This document shows, in pieces, positions 1-7,651 of a stretch of 64,000 nucleotides of DNA. Origin of the DNA: Streptomyces cavernicola (GTDB lineage: Bacteria > Actinomycetota > Actinomycetes > Streptomycetales > Streptomycetaceae); the NCBI RefSeq assembly GCF_029968035.1, contig NZ_JASCIQ010000001.1:124001-188000 (forward strand), in the 5' to 3' direction. Position numbers and translations under genes: made by a program. Every line of letters begins with the position of its first letter. Position 1 is the stretch's first letter. The notes beneath the pieces are model-generated. The model had not been told where the DNA came from. It searched no databases and saw only the letters and a program-made list of their open reading frames with translations.

Positions 1-179
1 TCGCGCACCTTGAGGTACTCGGGCAGCGAGCGACCCGCCTGCCGCATGAACCAGACCGGCGTGTGCGGCACGGGTTCGCGCCTGCACGCCCGCAGGAAGG
101 CGGAGTCCTTGACCGCGGCGTCGACGGTCGGGTTCGGGTTCGGCTGCTGGCCCGCTCGGGCACGGTCGTTGGCACTCAC
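1..179 (-). CDS. hemE: Uroporphyrinogen decarboxylase, N-terminal part (runs off window)
   Basis: Only the first 59 codons are inside the window. The minus-strand frame starts at a GTG (177-179) and reads into [15 protein letters not shown], the highly conserved N-terminal substrate-pocket motif of HemE, whose Arg residues hold the propionate side chains of uroporphyrinogen III. HemE decarboxylates uroporphyrinogen III to coproporphyrinogen III in cytosolic haem synthesis. The first 18 residues are a Pro/Asn/Gln-rich leader. No strong ribosome binding site precedes the GTG. The gene is divergent from the DUF3000 gene, so the roughly 90 bases between them must hold both promoters. Family assignment is secure; the exact start is less so. 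Confidence 0.9.
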   Translation of the reverse strand, partial: MSANDRARAGQQPNPNPTVDAAVKDSAFLRACRREPVPHTPVWFMRQAGRSLPEYLKVR

Positions 180-270
180 GTCGGAAAGTCTCGCACGTGC
201 CGCGAACTGCACGGCCGGGACCGGGTGTCCTTCCCTGCACGGGCGGCCGCTTCCCCTTAACCTTCCCCGC

Positions 271-933
271 ATGGCTGCGGCGCAGGGACGACTCTCGGAG
301 GATGCTGACGGGATGGACGGTAGGGAGGGGAATGCTGCGGATGATGCTGTTCCGCTCCCGTTCCGCACGGCCGTGGACGCGCTGCGCGCGGCCCGCCTGC
401 GGCCGGAGATCGAGATCGACCCGGCCCCGGCGCCGAAGCGCCTCGCCCCGCACGCGTACGCCCTGGAGGCAGCGGTCGTAGAGGACGACCAGGACCTCGC
501 CGACGGCCGCCTCGTCCTGCTGCACGACCCGGCCGGGCACGACGCCTGGCAGGGAACGTTCCGCCTGGTGACCCTGGTCCGCGCGGAGCTGGAGCCGGAG
601 ATGGCCGCCGACCCGCTGCTCCCCGAGGTCTGCTGGTCCTGGCTGACCGGCGCCCTGCAGGGCCGCGGACTCTCGTACGGCGAACCCAGCGGGACCGTGA
701 CCAGGGCCAGTTCGCACTACTTCGGCGGGCTCGGCACGCGGCAGCCCAACTCGCAGATCGAGATCAGGGCGTCCTGGACGCCGCGCGAGGGGCTCGGCGG
801 AGTGCCGGACTCGGCGGCGCATCTCGCCGCCTGGTGCGATCTGCTCTGCCAGGTCGCCGGCCTGCCGCCGACCGGCACGGCGGACGCCTCGGTGGTGTCC
901 CTGCCGCAGCGCCGCGGCCCGCAGACGCACTGA
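271..933 (+). CDS. DUF3000 domain protein
   Basis: Conserved actinobacterial protein of about 220 residues and unknown function, found next to hemE in Streptomyces. The core runs from about residue 27 ([12 protein letters not shown]) through a conserved [19 protein letters not shown] block to the end. There is no signal peptide or membrane segment, so it is probably cytosolic. The start is uncertain. ATG 271 gives the N-terminus M-A-A-A-Q-G-R-L-S that I recall for relatives but has no Shine-Dalgarno sequence and might be leaderless. ATG 313 has a CGGAGG about 10 bases upstream. The open frame continues far upstream of 271, but there it overlaps hemE on the other strand. Confidence 0.8.
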   Translation: MAAAQGRLSEDADGMDGREGNAADDAVPLPFRTAVDALRAARLRPEIEIDPAPAPKRLAPHAYALEAAVVEDDQDLADGRLVLLHDPAGHDAWQGTFRLVTLVRAELEPEMAADPLLPEVCWSWLTGALQGRGLSYGEPSGTVTRASSHYFGGLGTRQPNSQIEIRASWTPREGLGGVPDSAAHLAAWCDLLCQVAGLPPTGTADASVVSLPQRRGPQTH

Positions 934-962
934 ACCTGCCGGTCGACAGCGACCCGGAAGAA

Positions 963-996
963 AAGAAGCAGAGAGCGAATCCGCTCTCTGCTTCTT
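963..996. terminator. Stem-loop with perfect 15-bp stem
   Basis: The arms at 963-977 and 982-996 are perfectly complementary, with a four-base AATC loop. It lies 30 bases after the DUF3000 stop and is probably its terminator. The right arm runs directly into a tandem repeat. Confidence 0.7.
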
Positions 997-1047
997 GCGT
1001 GCGAGTTCTTGCGTGCGAGTTCTTGCGTGCGAGTTCTTGCGTGCGAG
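992..1047. repeat. Four tandem copies of a 14-bp unit
   Basis: TTCTTGCGTGCGAG is repeated four times without mismatch at 992-1005, 1006-1019, 1020-1033 and 1034-1047. The first copy overlaps the right arm of the preceding hairpin, so the array may have grown by slippage from the hairpin end. The rest of the non-coding stretch (1048-1311) holds no further gene that I can support; it must contain the promoter of the response-regulator gene. Confidence 0.9.
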
Positions 1048-1311
1048 GGGTCATCCGTACGGCCCATCGACGCTTCGAACGGATGCGGTACGGGACCGGC
1101 GTTGACCGGCGACTGACCGACGGGCGACTCGGTTCGATCTTCGGATGATCGATCACACGTCTGAATTGCCCGAATTGCGAGTCACCAAATCGTGATCATT
1201 CGCTAAAGGCGGGCGCGGATGCTGCCGAAGGTGTCTGTGACCTTGAAAGCACGGTTCCACCGGCTTCTTCCCCGAGCCGGCCCCGTCCCCGCCATCCCCC
1301 CAGGAGGCCTG

Positions 1312-1974
1312 GTGTCCGTTCTCCTCGAGCAGCCCGCAAGCCTGGTCGCCTACCGCCCGAACAAGCCGACCGCCATGGTCGTCGTGGCGGACCCGCGCGT
1401 CCGTTCCACCGTCACCCGCCACCTCTGGGCGCTCGGAGTACGCGACGTCATCGAGGCGTCCTCGATCGCCGAGGCCCGTCCCCGCATCGGCAACCCGCGC
1501 GACATCTGCGTCGCCGATGTCCACCTGCCCGACGGTTCGGGCCTGACCCTGCTGTCCGAGACCCGCGCGGCGGGCTGGCCCAACGGCCTCGCCCTCTCCG
1601 CCGCCGACGACATCGGCGCCGTCCGCAACGCCCTCGCGGGCGGCGTGAAGGGGTACGTCGTCACCGGCACCCGCACCAACGTCGGCCTCCCCACCCGTCC
1701 CGGCGCCGCACCCATCGGCGCCGCCGCGGCCCGTATGCACCGCCGCCCGCCGGGCGCCCCGAGCCACCCGGGCGGGTACCGCGAGCTGTCCGGGCGCGAG
1801 GTGGAGGTGCTGCGACTGGTCGCGGAGGGCCAGTCCAACAAGGCCATCGGCGTCTCGATGGGCCTGTCCGCCCTGACCGTGAAGAGCCACCTCGCCCGTA
1901 TCGCCCGCAAGCTCGGCACGGGCGACCGAGCCGGAATGGTCGCCGTCGCCCTGCGCACCGGCATCATCCACTGA
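1312..1974 (+). CDS. LuxR/NarL-type response regulator (orphan)
   Basis: A 220-residue two-domain regulator. The receiver half (about residues 20-125) carries the phosphorylatable Asp at D69 in V-A-D-V-H-L-P-D-G-S-G. The C-terminal LuxR helix-turn-helix (about 158-220) has the typical L-S-G-R-E-V-E-V-L-R-L-V-A-E-G and T-V-K-S-H-L blocks. The receiver looks degenerate after the Asp: the usual switch Thr and Lys region is short and runs into an Ala/Pro-rich linker. GTG 1312 is chosen because AGGAGG (1302-1307) sits just upstream; the open frame extends further 5' without such a site. No histidine kinase gene is adjacent, so its input is unknown. Confidence 0.85.
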   Translation: MSVLLEQPASLVAYRPNKPTAMVVVADPRVRSTVTRHLWALGVRDVIEASSIAEARPRIGNPRDICVADVHLPDGSGLTLLSETRAAGWPNGLALSAADDIGAVRNALAGGVKGYVVTGTRTNVGLPTRPGAAPIGAAAARMHRRPPGAPSHPGGYRELSGREVEVLRLVAEGQSNKAIGVSMGLSALTVKSHLARIARKLGTGDRAGMVAVALRTGIIH

Positions 1975-2033
1975 TCCGACCGACCCTCCCCACAAGGGGA
2001 CGTACCCCCCTGACAAACCAGCACACCAGTCCC

Positions 2034-2067
2034 GCGCCCGCCGACGGAACGTTCCGTCGGCGGGCGC
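2034..2067. terminator. Perfect 34-bp palindrome
   Basis: Two 17-base arms meet without a spacer (GCGCCCGCCGACGGAAC and its complement). In RNA it would fold into a very stable hairpin closing on the central AACGTT. It lies 60 bases after the response-regulator stop and 164 bases before rnd. A terminator is likeliest, but the perfect two-fold symmetry would also fit a protein-binding site. Confidence 0.7.
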
Positions 2068-2230
2068 TCGGTCGTTGTCGGCCACGCCTCCCGAACCGCC
2101 GCCGCAGGGCACATCAGTACGAGGGGCAGCGCGCAGCGGTGAGTGCCGTCCAGATACATTTTCGCAGGTCAGCCCAGCAATCCAGCGAAGGTGCAGGTCA
2201 GACACCCGGCCGGGCAGATACCCTTGACCG

Positions 2231-3520
2231 GTGACCGACGCCCAAGAGACCGCAGAAGACAGACCACTGCGAACCACCGGAGGCGCTCCTCCGGACGAAG
2301 GCGTCGCAGCCCCCGAGGGAGAGCCGATTCCGCTGCTCGAACCGCGCGAGGGCATCCCCGACGTGATCGCCGACGAGGACTCGCTCGCCGCGGTCGTCGC
2401 CGCCTTCGCCGCTGGTCGGGGACCCGTCGCCGTGGACGCCGAGCGGGCCTCCGGGTACCGCTACGGCCAGCGCGCCTATCTCGTACAGCTGCGCCGCGAA
2501 GGTGCCGGCAGTGCCTTGATCGACCCGATCGCCTGTCCCGACCTGTCGGGGCTCGGGGCGGCGATCGCGGATGCCGAGTGGGTGCTGCACGCCGCGACTC
2601 AGGACCTGCCGTGCCTGCGTGAAATAGGCATGATCCCCACCCGCATCTTCGACACCGAGCTGGCCGGACGGCTCGCGGGCTTCCCGCGCGTCGGCCTCGG
2701 CGCGATGGTGGAGTCGGTGCTCGGGTACGTGCTCGAGAAGGGCCACTCGGCCGTCGACTGGTCGACCCGGCCGCTGCCCGAGCCCTGGCTGCGGTACGCC
2801 GCGCTCGACGTGGAGCTCCTCGTGGACCTGCGCGACAGCCTGGAGAAGGAGCTCGACCGGCAGGGCAAGCTGGACTGGGCGCACCAGGAGTTCGACGCGA
2901 TCGCGAGCGCCCCGCCCGCACCCCCGCGCAAGGACCCGTGGCGGCGCACGTCCGGGATGCACAAGGTGCGCCGCCGCCGGCAGATGGCGGTGGTACGGGA
3001 GCTGTGGACGGCCCGCGACAAGGTGGCGCAGCGGCGTGACGTGTCGCCCGGCAAGGTGCTCGGCGACGCCGCGATCGTGGAGGCCGCGCTCGCGCTGCCG
3101 CCCAACGTGCACGCGCTGCGGCAGCTGCACGGCTTCGGCAACCGGGCGAGCCAGCGTCAGCTGGAGCAGTGGCAGGCCGCCGTGGACCGCGCCAAGGAGC
3201 TGCCGGAGAGCGAACTCCCGCAGCCGGGGCAGCAGTTGACGGGTCCGCCGCCGCCCCGCTCGTGGGCCGACCGCGACCCGGCGGCGGCCGCGCGCCTCTC
3301 GGCGGCGCGGGCCGCGGTGACGGCGCTCGCGGAGGAGCTGAACATGCCGCAGGAGAACCTGATCACGCCGGACACGGTGCGTCGGGTGTGCTGGGAGCCG
3401 CCGGCGACCCTGGACGCGACCTCGGTCGCGGCCGCGCTCGCCGGGTACGGGGCCCGGACCTGGCAGATCGAGCAGGTGACGCCGGTGCTTGTGGAGGCGC
3501 TGGCGGCAGGGGCCAAGTAG
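2231..3520 (+). CDS. rnd: Ribonuclease D-family 3'-5' exonuclease with HRDC domains
   Basis: A 429-residue DEDD-superfamily exoribonuclease that trims RNA 3' ends, for example in tRNA maturation. Exonuclease motif I is V-A-V-D-A-E-R (D69 and E71), motif II follows in H-A-A-T-Q-D-L, and motif III is Y-A-A-L-D-V-E-L-L, the DEDDy form. The HRDC nucleic-acid-binding region starts near residue 240, and the C-terminal half is longer than in E. coli RNase D, as is usual in actinobacteria. GTG 2231 is used as the start although it has no clear ribosome binding site; a leaderless start is possible. The gene stands alone between two hairpins. Confidence 0.9.
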   Translation: MTDAQETAEDRPLRTTGGAPPDEGVAAPEGEPIPLLEPREGIPDVIADEDSLAAVVAAFAAGRGPVAVDAERASGYRYGQRAYLVQLRREGAGSALIDPIACPDLSGLGAAIADAEWVLHAATQDLPCLREIGMIPTRIFDTELAGRLAGFPRVGLGAMVESVLGYVLEKGHSAVDWSTRPLPEPWLRYAALDVELLVDLRDSLEKELDRQGKLDWAHQEFDAIASAPPAPPRKDPWRRTSGMHKVRRRRQMAVVRELWTARDKVAQRRDVSPGKVLGDAAIVEAALALPPNVHALRQLHGFGNRASQRQLEQWQAAVDRAKELPESELPQPGQQLTGPPPPRSWADRDPAAAARLSAARAAVTALAEELNMPQENLITPDTVRRVCWEPPATLDATSVAAALAGYGARTWQIEQVTPVLVEALAAGAK

Positions 3521-3554
3521 GGCCGCTGCTTCCCCCGGGGGACCCGCACCTCAG

Positions 3555-3590
3555 ACGCCGGAGAGGCTGATTCGTCAGCCTCTCCGGCGT
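3555..3590. terminator. Terminator with 16-bp stem and TTCG loop
   Basis: The arms at 3555-3570 and 3575-3590 are perfectly complementary around a TTCG tetraloop, with a short T run afterwards. It lies 35 bases after the rnd stop. Confidence 0.85.
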
Positions 3591-3647
3591 TTCGCGTTCG
3601 CCGCCACGGAGTGTGACCTTCGCCGCTCCGGGCGGGGGGCCTGTTCC

Positions 3648-3665
3648 ACTTGGTTACCGGCAAGT
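3648..3665. promoter_or_regulatory. Inverted repeat upstream of fadA
   Basis: ACTTG (3648-3652) and CAAGT (3661-3665) flank GTTACCGG about 70 bases before the fadA start. The position fits an operator for a fatty-acid-responsive repressor, but five-base arms are weak evidence and I do not recognise the site. Confidence 0.3.
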
Positions 3666-3734
3666 AGCATGAGTGTCGTAGCCGCCGGAGCACGCCCAGC
3701 GGCAGCGATCCCGCACCCCTGGAGGAGAGCCATC

Positions 3735-4961
3735 GTGCCTCGTACCGTCAGGGACGTCGTCTTCGTCGACGGCGTCCGCACCCCGTTCGGCAAGGCGGGC
3801 CCGAAGGGCATCTACCACGAGACCCGCGCCGACGATCTCGTCGTGAAGTCCATCCGGGAGCTGCTGCGCCGCAACCCGAACCTCGACCCCGCCACCATCG
3901 ACGAGGTCGCCATCGCCGCGACCACGCAGATCGGCGACCAGGGCCTGACCCTGGGCCGTACCGCGGGCATCCTCGCCGGACTGCCGCAGTCGGTGCCCGG
4001 TTACTCGATCGACCGCATGTGCGCCGGCGCCCTGACCGCCGTGACCGCCGTCGCGGGCGGCGTGGCCTTCGGTGCGTACGACGTCGCCGTGGCCGGTGGC
4101 GTCGAGCACATGGGCCGCCACCCCATGGGTGAGGGCGTCGACCCGAACCCGCGGTTCGTCAGCGAGAAGCTGGTCGACGAGTCCGCCCTGTTCATGGGCA
4201 TGACCGCCGAGAACCTGCACGACCGCTACCCGAGCATCACCAAGCAGCGCGCCGACGAGTACGCGGTGCGCTCGCAGGAGAAGGCCGCCAAGGCGTACGC
4301 CGACGGCAAGATCCAGGCCGACCTCGTGCCGATCTCCGTACGCCGCACCAACGAGGAGGCGGGCGAGACCGGTTGGGGGCTCGCCACCGCCGACGAGCCG
4401 ATGCGTCCGGGCACCACCCTGGAGAACCTGGCCGGCCTTAAGACGCCGTTCCGTACGCACGGTCGCGTCACCGCCGGTAACGCCGCGGGTCTGAACGACG
4501 GCGCCACCGCCTCGCTGATCGCGTCCGAGGACTTCGCGCGCGAGAACAACCTGCCGGTCAAGATGCGCCTCGTCAGTTACGCCTTCGCGGGTGTCGAGCC
4601 GGAGGTCATGGGTTACGGCCCGATCCCGGCGACCGAGAAGGCCCTCGCCAAGTCCGGTCTGTCGATCGACGACATCGGCCTGTTCGAGGTCAACGAGGCC
4701 TTCGCCGTGCAGGTGCTCGCGTTCCTGGAGCACTACGGCATCGCGGACGACGACGCGCGCGTCAACCAGTACGGCGGCGCCATCGCGTTCGGCCACCCCC
4801 TCGCCTCCTCCGGCGTGCGCCTGATGACGCAGCTGGCGCGGCAGTTCGAGGAGCAGCCGGAGGTCCGTTACGGCCTCACGACCATGTGCGTCGGCTTCGG
4901 CATGGGCGCGACGGTCATCTGGGAGAACCCGCACCACAAGGACGCCGGAGGCGACAAGTGA
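3735..4961 (+). CDS. fadA: Acetyl-CoA acyltransferase (thiolase), FadA
   Basis: A 408-residue thiolase that splits 3-ketoacyl-CoA with CoA to give acetyl-CoA and a shortened acyl-CoA. The nucleophilic Cys is C96 in D-R-M-C-A-G-A-L. The later motifs N-E-A-F-A, G-G-A-I-A-F-G-H-P-L-A-S-S-G (catalytic His) and C-V-G-F-G-M-G (second Cys) are all present. GTG 3735 has GGAGGAGAGCC directly upstream; the open frame extends further 5' without support. The stop overlaps the fadB start by four bases (GTGA), so the two subunits are translationally coupled, as expected for a trifunctional beta-oxidation complex. Confidence 0.95.
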   Translation: MPRTVRDVVFVDGVRTPFGKAGPKGIYHETRADDLVVKSIRELLRRNPNLDPATIDEVAIAATTQIGDQGLTLGRTAGILAGLPQSVPGYSIDRMCAGALTAVTAVAGGVAFGAYDVAVAGGVEHMGRHPMGEGVDPNPRFVSEKLVDESALFMGMTAENLHDRYPSITKQRADEYAVRSQEKAAKAYADGKIQADLVPISVRRTNEEAGETGWGLATADEPMRPGTTLENLAGLKTPFRTHGRVTAGNAAGLNDGATASLIASEDFARENNLPVKMRLVSYAFAGVEPEVMGYGPIPATEKALAKSGLSIDDIGLFEVNEAFAVQVLAFLEHYGIADDDARVNQYGGAIAFGHPLASSGVRLMTQLARQFEEQPEVRYGLTTMCVGFGMGATVIWENPHHKDAGGDK

Positions 4962-7090
4962 GCACCACCACCGCTGAGCTCCTCAAGGGCGCGGCCGAGC
5001 TGTTCCCCGACGAGGTCGTGACCCAGGCGCACGTACGCCACCTCGAACTGCCGCACGGCGCGGGCAAGTTCGCGCTCATCACGCTCGACAACGGCCTGGA
5101 CCACACCAAGCCGACCACCTTCGGCCCGCAGTCGCTCGCGAACCTGAACGCGGCCGTGGACCAGGTCGAGGCGGAGGCCAAGGCCGGTGACATCGTCGGC
5201 GTCGGCCTCACCGGCAAGCCGTTCATCTTCGCCGTCGGCGCGGACCTCAAGGGCGTCGAGCTGCTGAAGCAGCACTCGGACGCGCTGGCCATCGGCAAGG
5301 GCGGGCACGACGTCTTCAAGCGTCTCGCCGGTCTGGCCGTGCCGACCTTCGCGTACTACAACGGCGCGGCCATGGGCGGCGGTGTCGAGGCCGGTCTGCA
5401 CTGCACGTACCGCACCGTGTCCAAGGCGCTGCCCGCGTTCTCGCTCCCTGAGGTCTTCCTCGGCCTGGTGCCCGGCTGGGGCGGCTGCGCGCTGCTGCCG
5501 AACCTGATCGGCGCCGAGAAGGCCGTGCAGGTCATCATCGAGAACTCGCTCAACCAGAACCGCCAGCTCAAGGGCAAGCAGGTCTTCGAACTCGGCATCG
5601 CGGACGCGCTGTTCGAGGGCGCGGACTTCCTGGAGCAGTCGCTGCTGTGGACCGCCAAGGTCCTGAACGGCGACGTCAAGGTGGAGCGCCCCGAGGTGGA
5701 CCGCGGTGAGGCCTGGGACCAGGCCGTCGCCAAGGGCCGGTTCATCGCGGACGGCAAGGTGCACGGCGCCGCCCCGGCCGCGTACCGCGCGCTCGACATC
5801 ATCGCCGCGGCCAAGGACGGCGACCTGCAGGCCGGGTTCGACGCCGAGGACCAGGCGCTCGCCGACCTCATCATGGGCGGTGAACTCCGCGCCGGGCTCT
5901 ACGCGTTCAACCTGGTGCAGAAGCGCGGCAAGCGTCCCGCGGGCGCGCCGGACAAGAACCTGGCGCGCCCGGTCAGCAAGGTCGGCGTCGTCGGCGCCGG
6001 TCTGATGGCCTCTCAGCTCGCGCTGCTCTTCCTGCGCCGCCTGGAAGTGCCGGTCGTGCTGACCGACATCGACCAGGAGCGCGTCGACAAGGGTGTGGGC
6101 TACGTCCACGCCGAGATCGACAAGCTGCTCGGCAAGGGCCGCATCAACCAGGACAAGGCCAACCGCCTGAAGGCCCTGGTGACCGGTGTGCTCGACAAGG
6201 CCGAGGGCTTCGCGGACGCGGACTTCATCATTGAGGCCGTGTTCGAGGAGATCGGCGTCAAGCAGCAGGTGTTCGCCGAGGTCGAGGCCGTCGCCCCGGC
6301 GCACGCGATCCTCGCCACCAACACCTCCTCGCTGTCCGTCACGGAGATGGCGTCGAAGCTGAAGCACCCGGAGCGGGTCGTCGGCTTCCACTTCTTCAAC
6401 CCGGTCGCCGTGCTGCCGCTCCTGGAGATCGTCCGCGGTGAGCAGACCGACGACGCCTCCCTGGCCACCGCGTTCGGTGTCGCCAAGAAGCTGAAGAAGA
6501 CCGCGGTCCTGGTGAAGGACGCCCCGGCGTTCGTCGTGAACCGCATCCTGACCCGCTTCATGGGCGAGGTGCAGAACGTCATCGACGAGGGCACCCCGGT
6601 CGCCGTCGCCGAGAAGGGCGTCGAGCCGCTCGGTCTGCCGATGTCGCCGCTGGTCCTCCTGGAGCTGGTCGGCCCGGCCATCGGCCTGCACGTCTCCGAG
6701 ACGCTGAACCGCGCCTTCCCGGAGCGCTTCAAGGTCTCCCCGAACCTGAAGGCCGTCGTGGACGCCGGCAAGCGCGGCTTCTACGTCTACGACAGCGGCA
6801 AGCCGGAGCTCGACCCCGAGGTCCAGGCCCTCCTCCAGCAGGGCGACAGCGTCCTGACGGAGGAGCAGGTCCGCGACCGCGTGCTCGACGCCGTGGCGCA
6901 GGAGATCGGCCTCATGCTCGACGAGGGCGTCGTCGCCGAGGCGCAGGACATCGACCTGTGCCTGATCACCGGCGCCGGCTGGCCCTTCCACCTGGGCGGC
7001 ATCACGCCGTACCTGGACCGTGCGGGCGTCTCCGAGCGCGTCACCGGGAAGCGCTTCCTGGAGCAGGGCGTGGCGAGCGTGCCCGCCTAG
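4958..7090 (+). CDS. fadB: Fatty-acid oxidation multifunctional protein, FadB type
   Basis: A 710-residue fusion of enoyl-CoA hydratase (about residues 20-240) and 3-hydroxyacyl-CoA dehydrogenase (about 340-620). The crotonase part has the oxyanion segment N-G-A-A-M-G-G-G-V-E-A-G. The dehydrogenase part has the NAD-binding G-V-V-G-A-G-L-M-A-S and the signature G-F-H-F-F-N-P-V. It hydrates enoyl-CoA and oxidises the product to the ketoacyl-CoA passed to the FadA thiolase. Its start overlaps the fadA stop. The TAG stop lies within the left arm of a miniature inverted-repeat element, so the extreme C-terminus abuts that insertion. Confidence 0.95.
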   Translation: MSTTTAELLKGAAELFPDEVVTQAHVRHLELPHGAGKFALITLDNGLDHTKPTTFGPQSLANLNAAVDQVEAEAKAGDIVGVGLTGKPFIFAVGADLKGVELLKQHSDALAIGKGGHDVFKRLAGLAVPTFAYYNGAAMGGGVEAGLHCTYRTVSKALPAFSLPEVFLGLVPGWGGCALLPNLIGAEKAVQVIIENSLNQNRQLKGKQVFELGIADALFEGADFLEQSLLWTAKVLNGDVKVERPEVDRGEAWDQAVAKGRFIADGKVHGAAPAAYRALDIIAAAKDGDLQAGFDAEDQALADLIMGGELRAGLYAFNLVQKRGKRPAGAPDKNLARPVSKVGVVGAGLMASQLALLFLRRLEVPVVLTDIDQERVDKGVGYVHAEIDKLLGKGRINQDKANRLKALVTGVLDKAEGFADADFIIEAVFEEIGVKQQVFAEVEAVAPAHAILATNTSSLSVTEMASKLKHPERVVGFHFFNPVAVLPLLEIVRGEQTDDASLATAFGVAKKLKKTAVLVKDAPAFVVNRILTRFMGEVQNVIDEGTPVAVAEKGVEPLGLPMSPLVLLELVGPAIGLHVSETLNRAFPERFKVSPNLKAVVDAGKRGFYVYDSGKPELDPEVQALLQQGDSVLTEEQVRDRVLDAVAQEIGLMLDEGVVAEAQDIDLCLITGAGWPFHLGGITPYLDRAGVSERVTGKRFLEQGVASVPA

Positions 7091-7195
7091 GCCGTCTCCT
7101 TCGGATCTTGCCGGGGGCGCGGGGTCTGGCACGCACAACTCGACCAGCACTTACCGCCGACCAGATCCGGCCTGATCCGAAGGAAACGGCCTAGG
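7086..7195. mobile_element. Miniature inverted-repeat element, copy 1 (internally deleted)
   Basis: The 22-bp terminal repeats (7086-7107 and 7174-7195) differ at one position. The internal left segment 7108-7137 is identical to the corresponding part of the copy near 27.5 kb, and the right ends share CGGCCTGATCC. At 110 bases against about 193 for copy 2, this one looks like an internal-deletion derivative. It encodes nothing, and the fadB stop codon lies in its left arm. Confidence 0.75.
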
Positions 7196-7273
7196 CCTTA
7201 CGGCTGTTCTCGTACGGCTGCCCCCGATGCCCGCAGCGGCGTCGGGGGCAGCGGTGCGTGAGAGGGTCGAGCC

Positions 7274-7651
7274 ATGCGCACTCTGCTCGTCGTCGACGCC
7301 GCCAACACCGTGGGATCCGTGCCGGACGGCTGGTGGCGGGATCGGCGGGGTGCGGCGGAGCGGCTGCGGGACGGGCTCGTCCCGTACGCCGATGCGGGGA
7401 TCGACGGCCACCCCGGCCCGCTCGACGTGGTGCTCGTCGTGGAGGGCGCGGCGCGCGGCGTGGAGTCCGTGCCGGGCGTACGGGTCGACTCCGCGCCCGC
7501 GAGCGGGGACGACCGGATCGTGGAGCTGGTCGCCGAATCCGCCGCCGAGGTCACCGTCGTTGTCACCGCCGACCGTGAACTGCGGCGCAGGGTCGGCGAG
7601 TTGGGTGCCGTGTGCGTGGGGCCGCGGACGGTCTACCCGACGCGGCGGTAG
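7274..7651 (+). CDS. NYN/PIN-like small protein
   Basis: A 125-residue protein beginning L-L-V-V-D-A-A-N-T-V-G-S-V-P-D-G-W-W-R-D-R, with later G-D-D-R-I-V-E-L and T-A-D-R-E-L-R-R-R-V. Acidic residues at the end of beta strands in this order (D8, D-D, D-R) are typical of YacP/NYN nucleases of the PIN-like fold; relatives are often annotated as NTP pyrophosphohydrolase. It is probably a cytosolic RNA- or nucleotide-processing enzyme, but the activity is inferred only from fold motifs. It converges with the glycosyltransferase gene, and the two 3' ends overlap by 19 bases. Confidence 0.7.
   Translation: MRTLLVVDAANTVGSVPDGWWRDRRGAAERLRDGLVPYADAGIDGHPGPLDVVLVVEGAARGVESVPGVRVDSAPASGDDRIVELVAESAAEVTVVVTADRELRRRVGELGAVCVGPRTVYPTRR

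Noticed and set aside
992..1047. Four exact repeats as a possible iteron origin or CRISPR
   Set aside because: There are no spacers, no cas or rep genes and no AT-rich region; slippage next to a hairpin explains them.
4868..7150. A 760-residue minus-strand open frame opposite fadB
   Set aside because: It is antisense to fadB with low-complexity Val/Leu/Asp-rich product, as expected from a GC-rich codon pattern.
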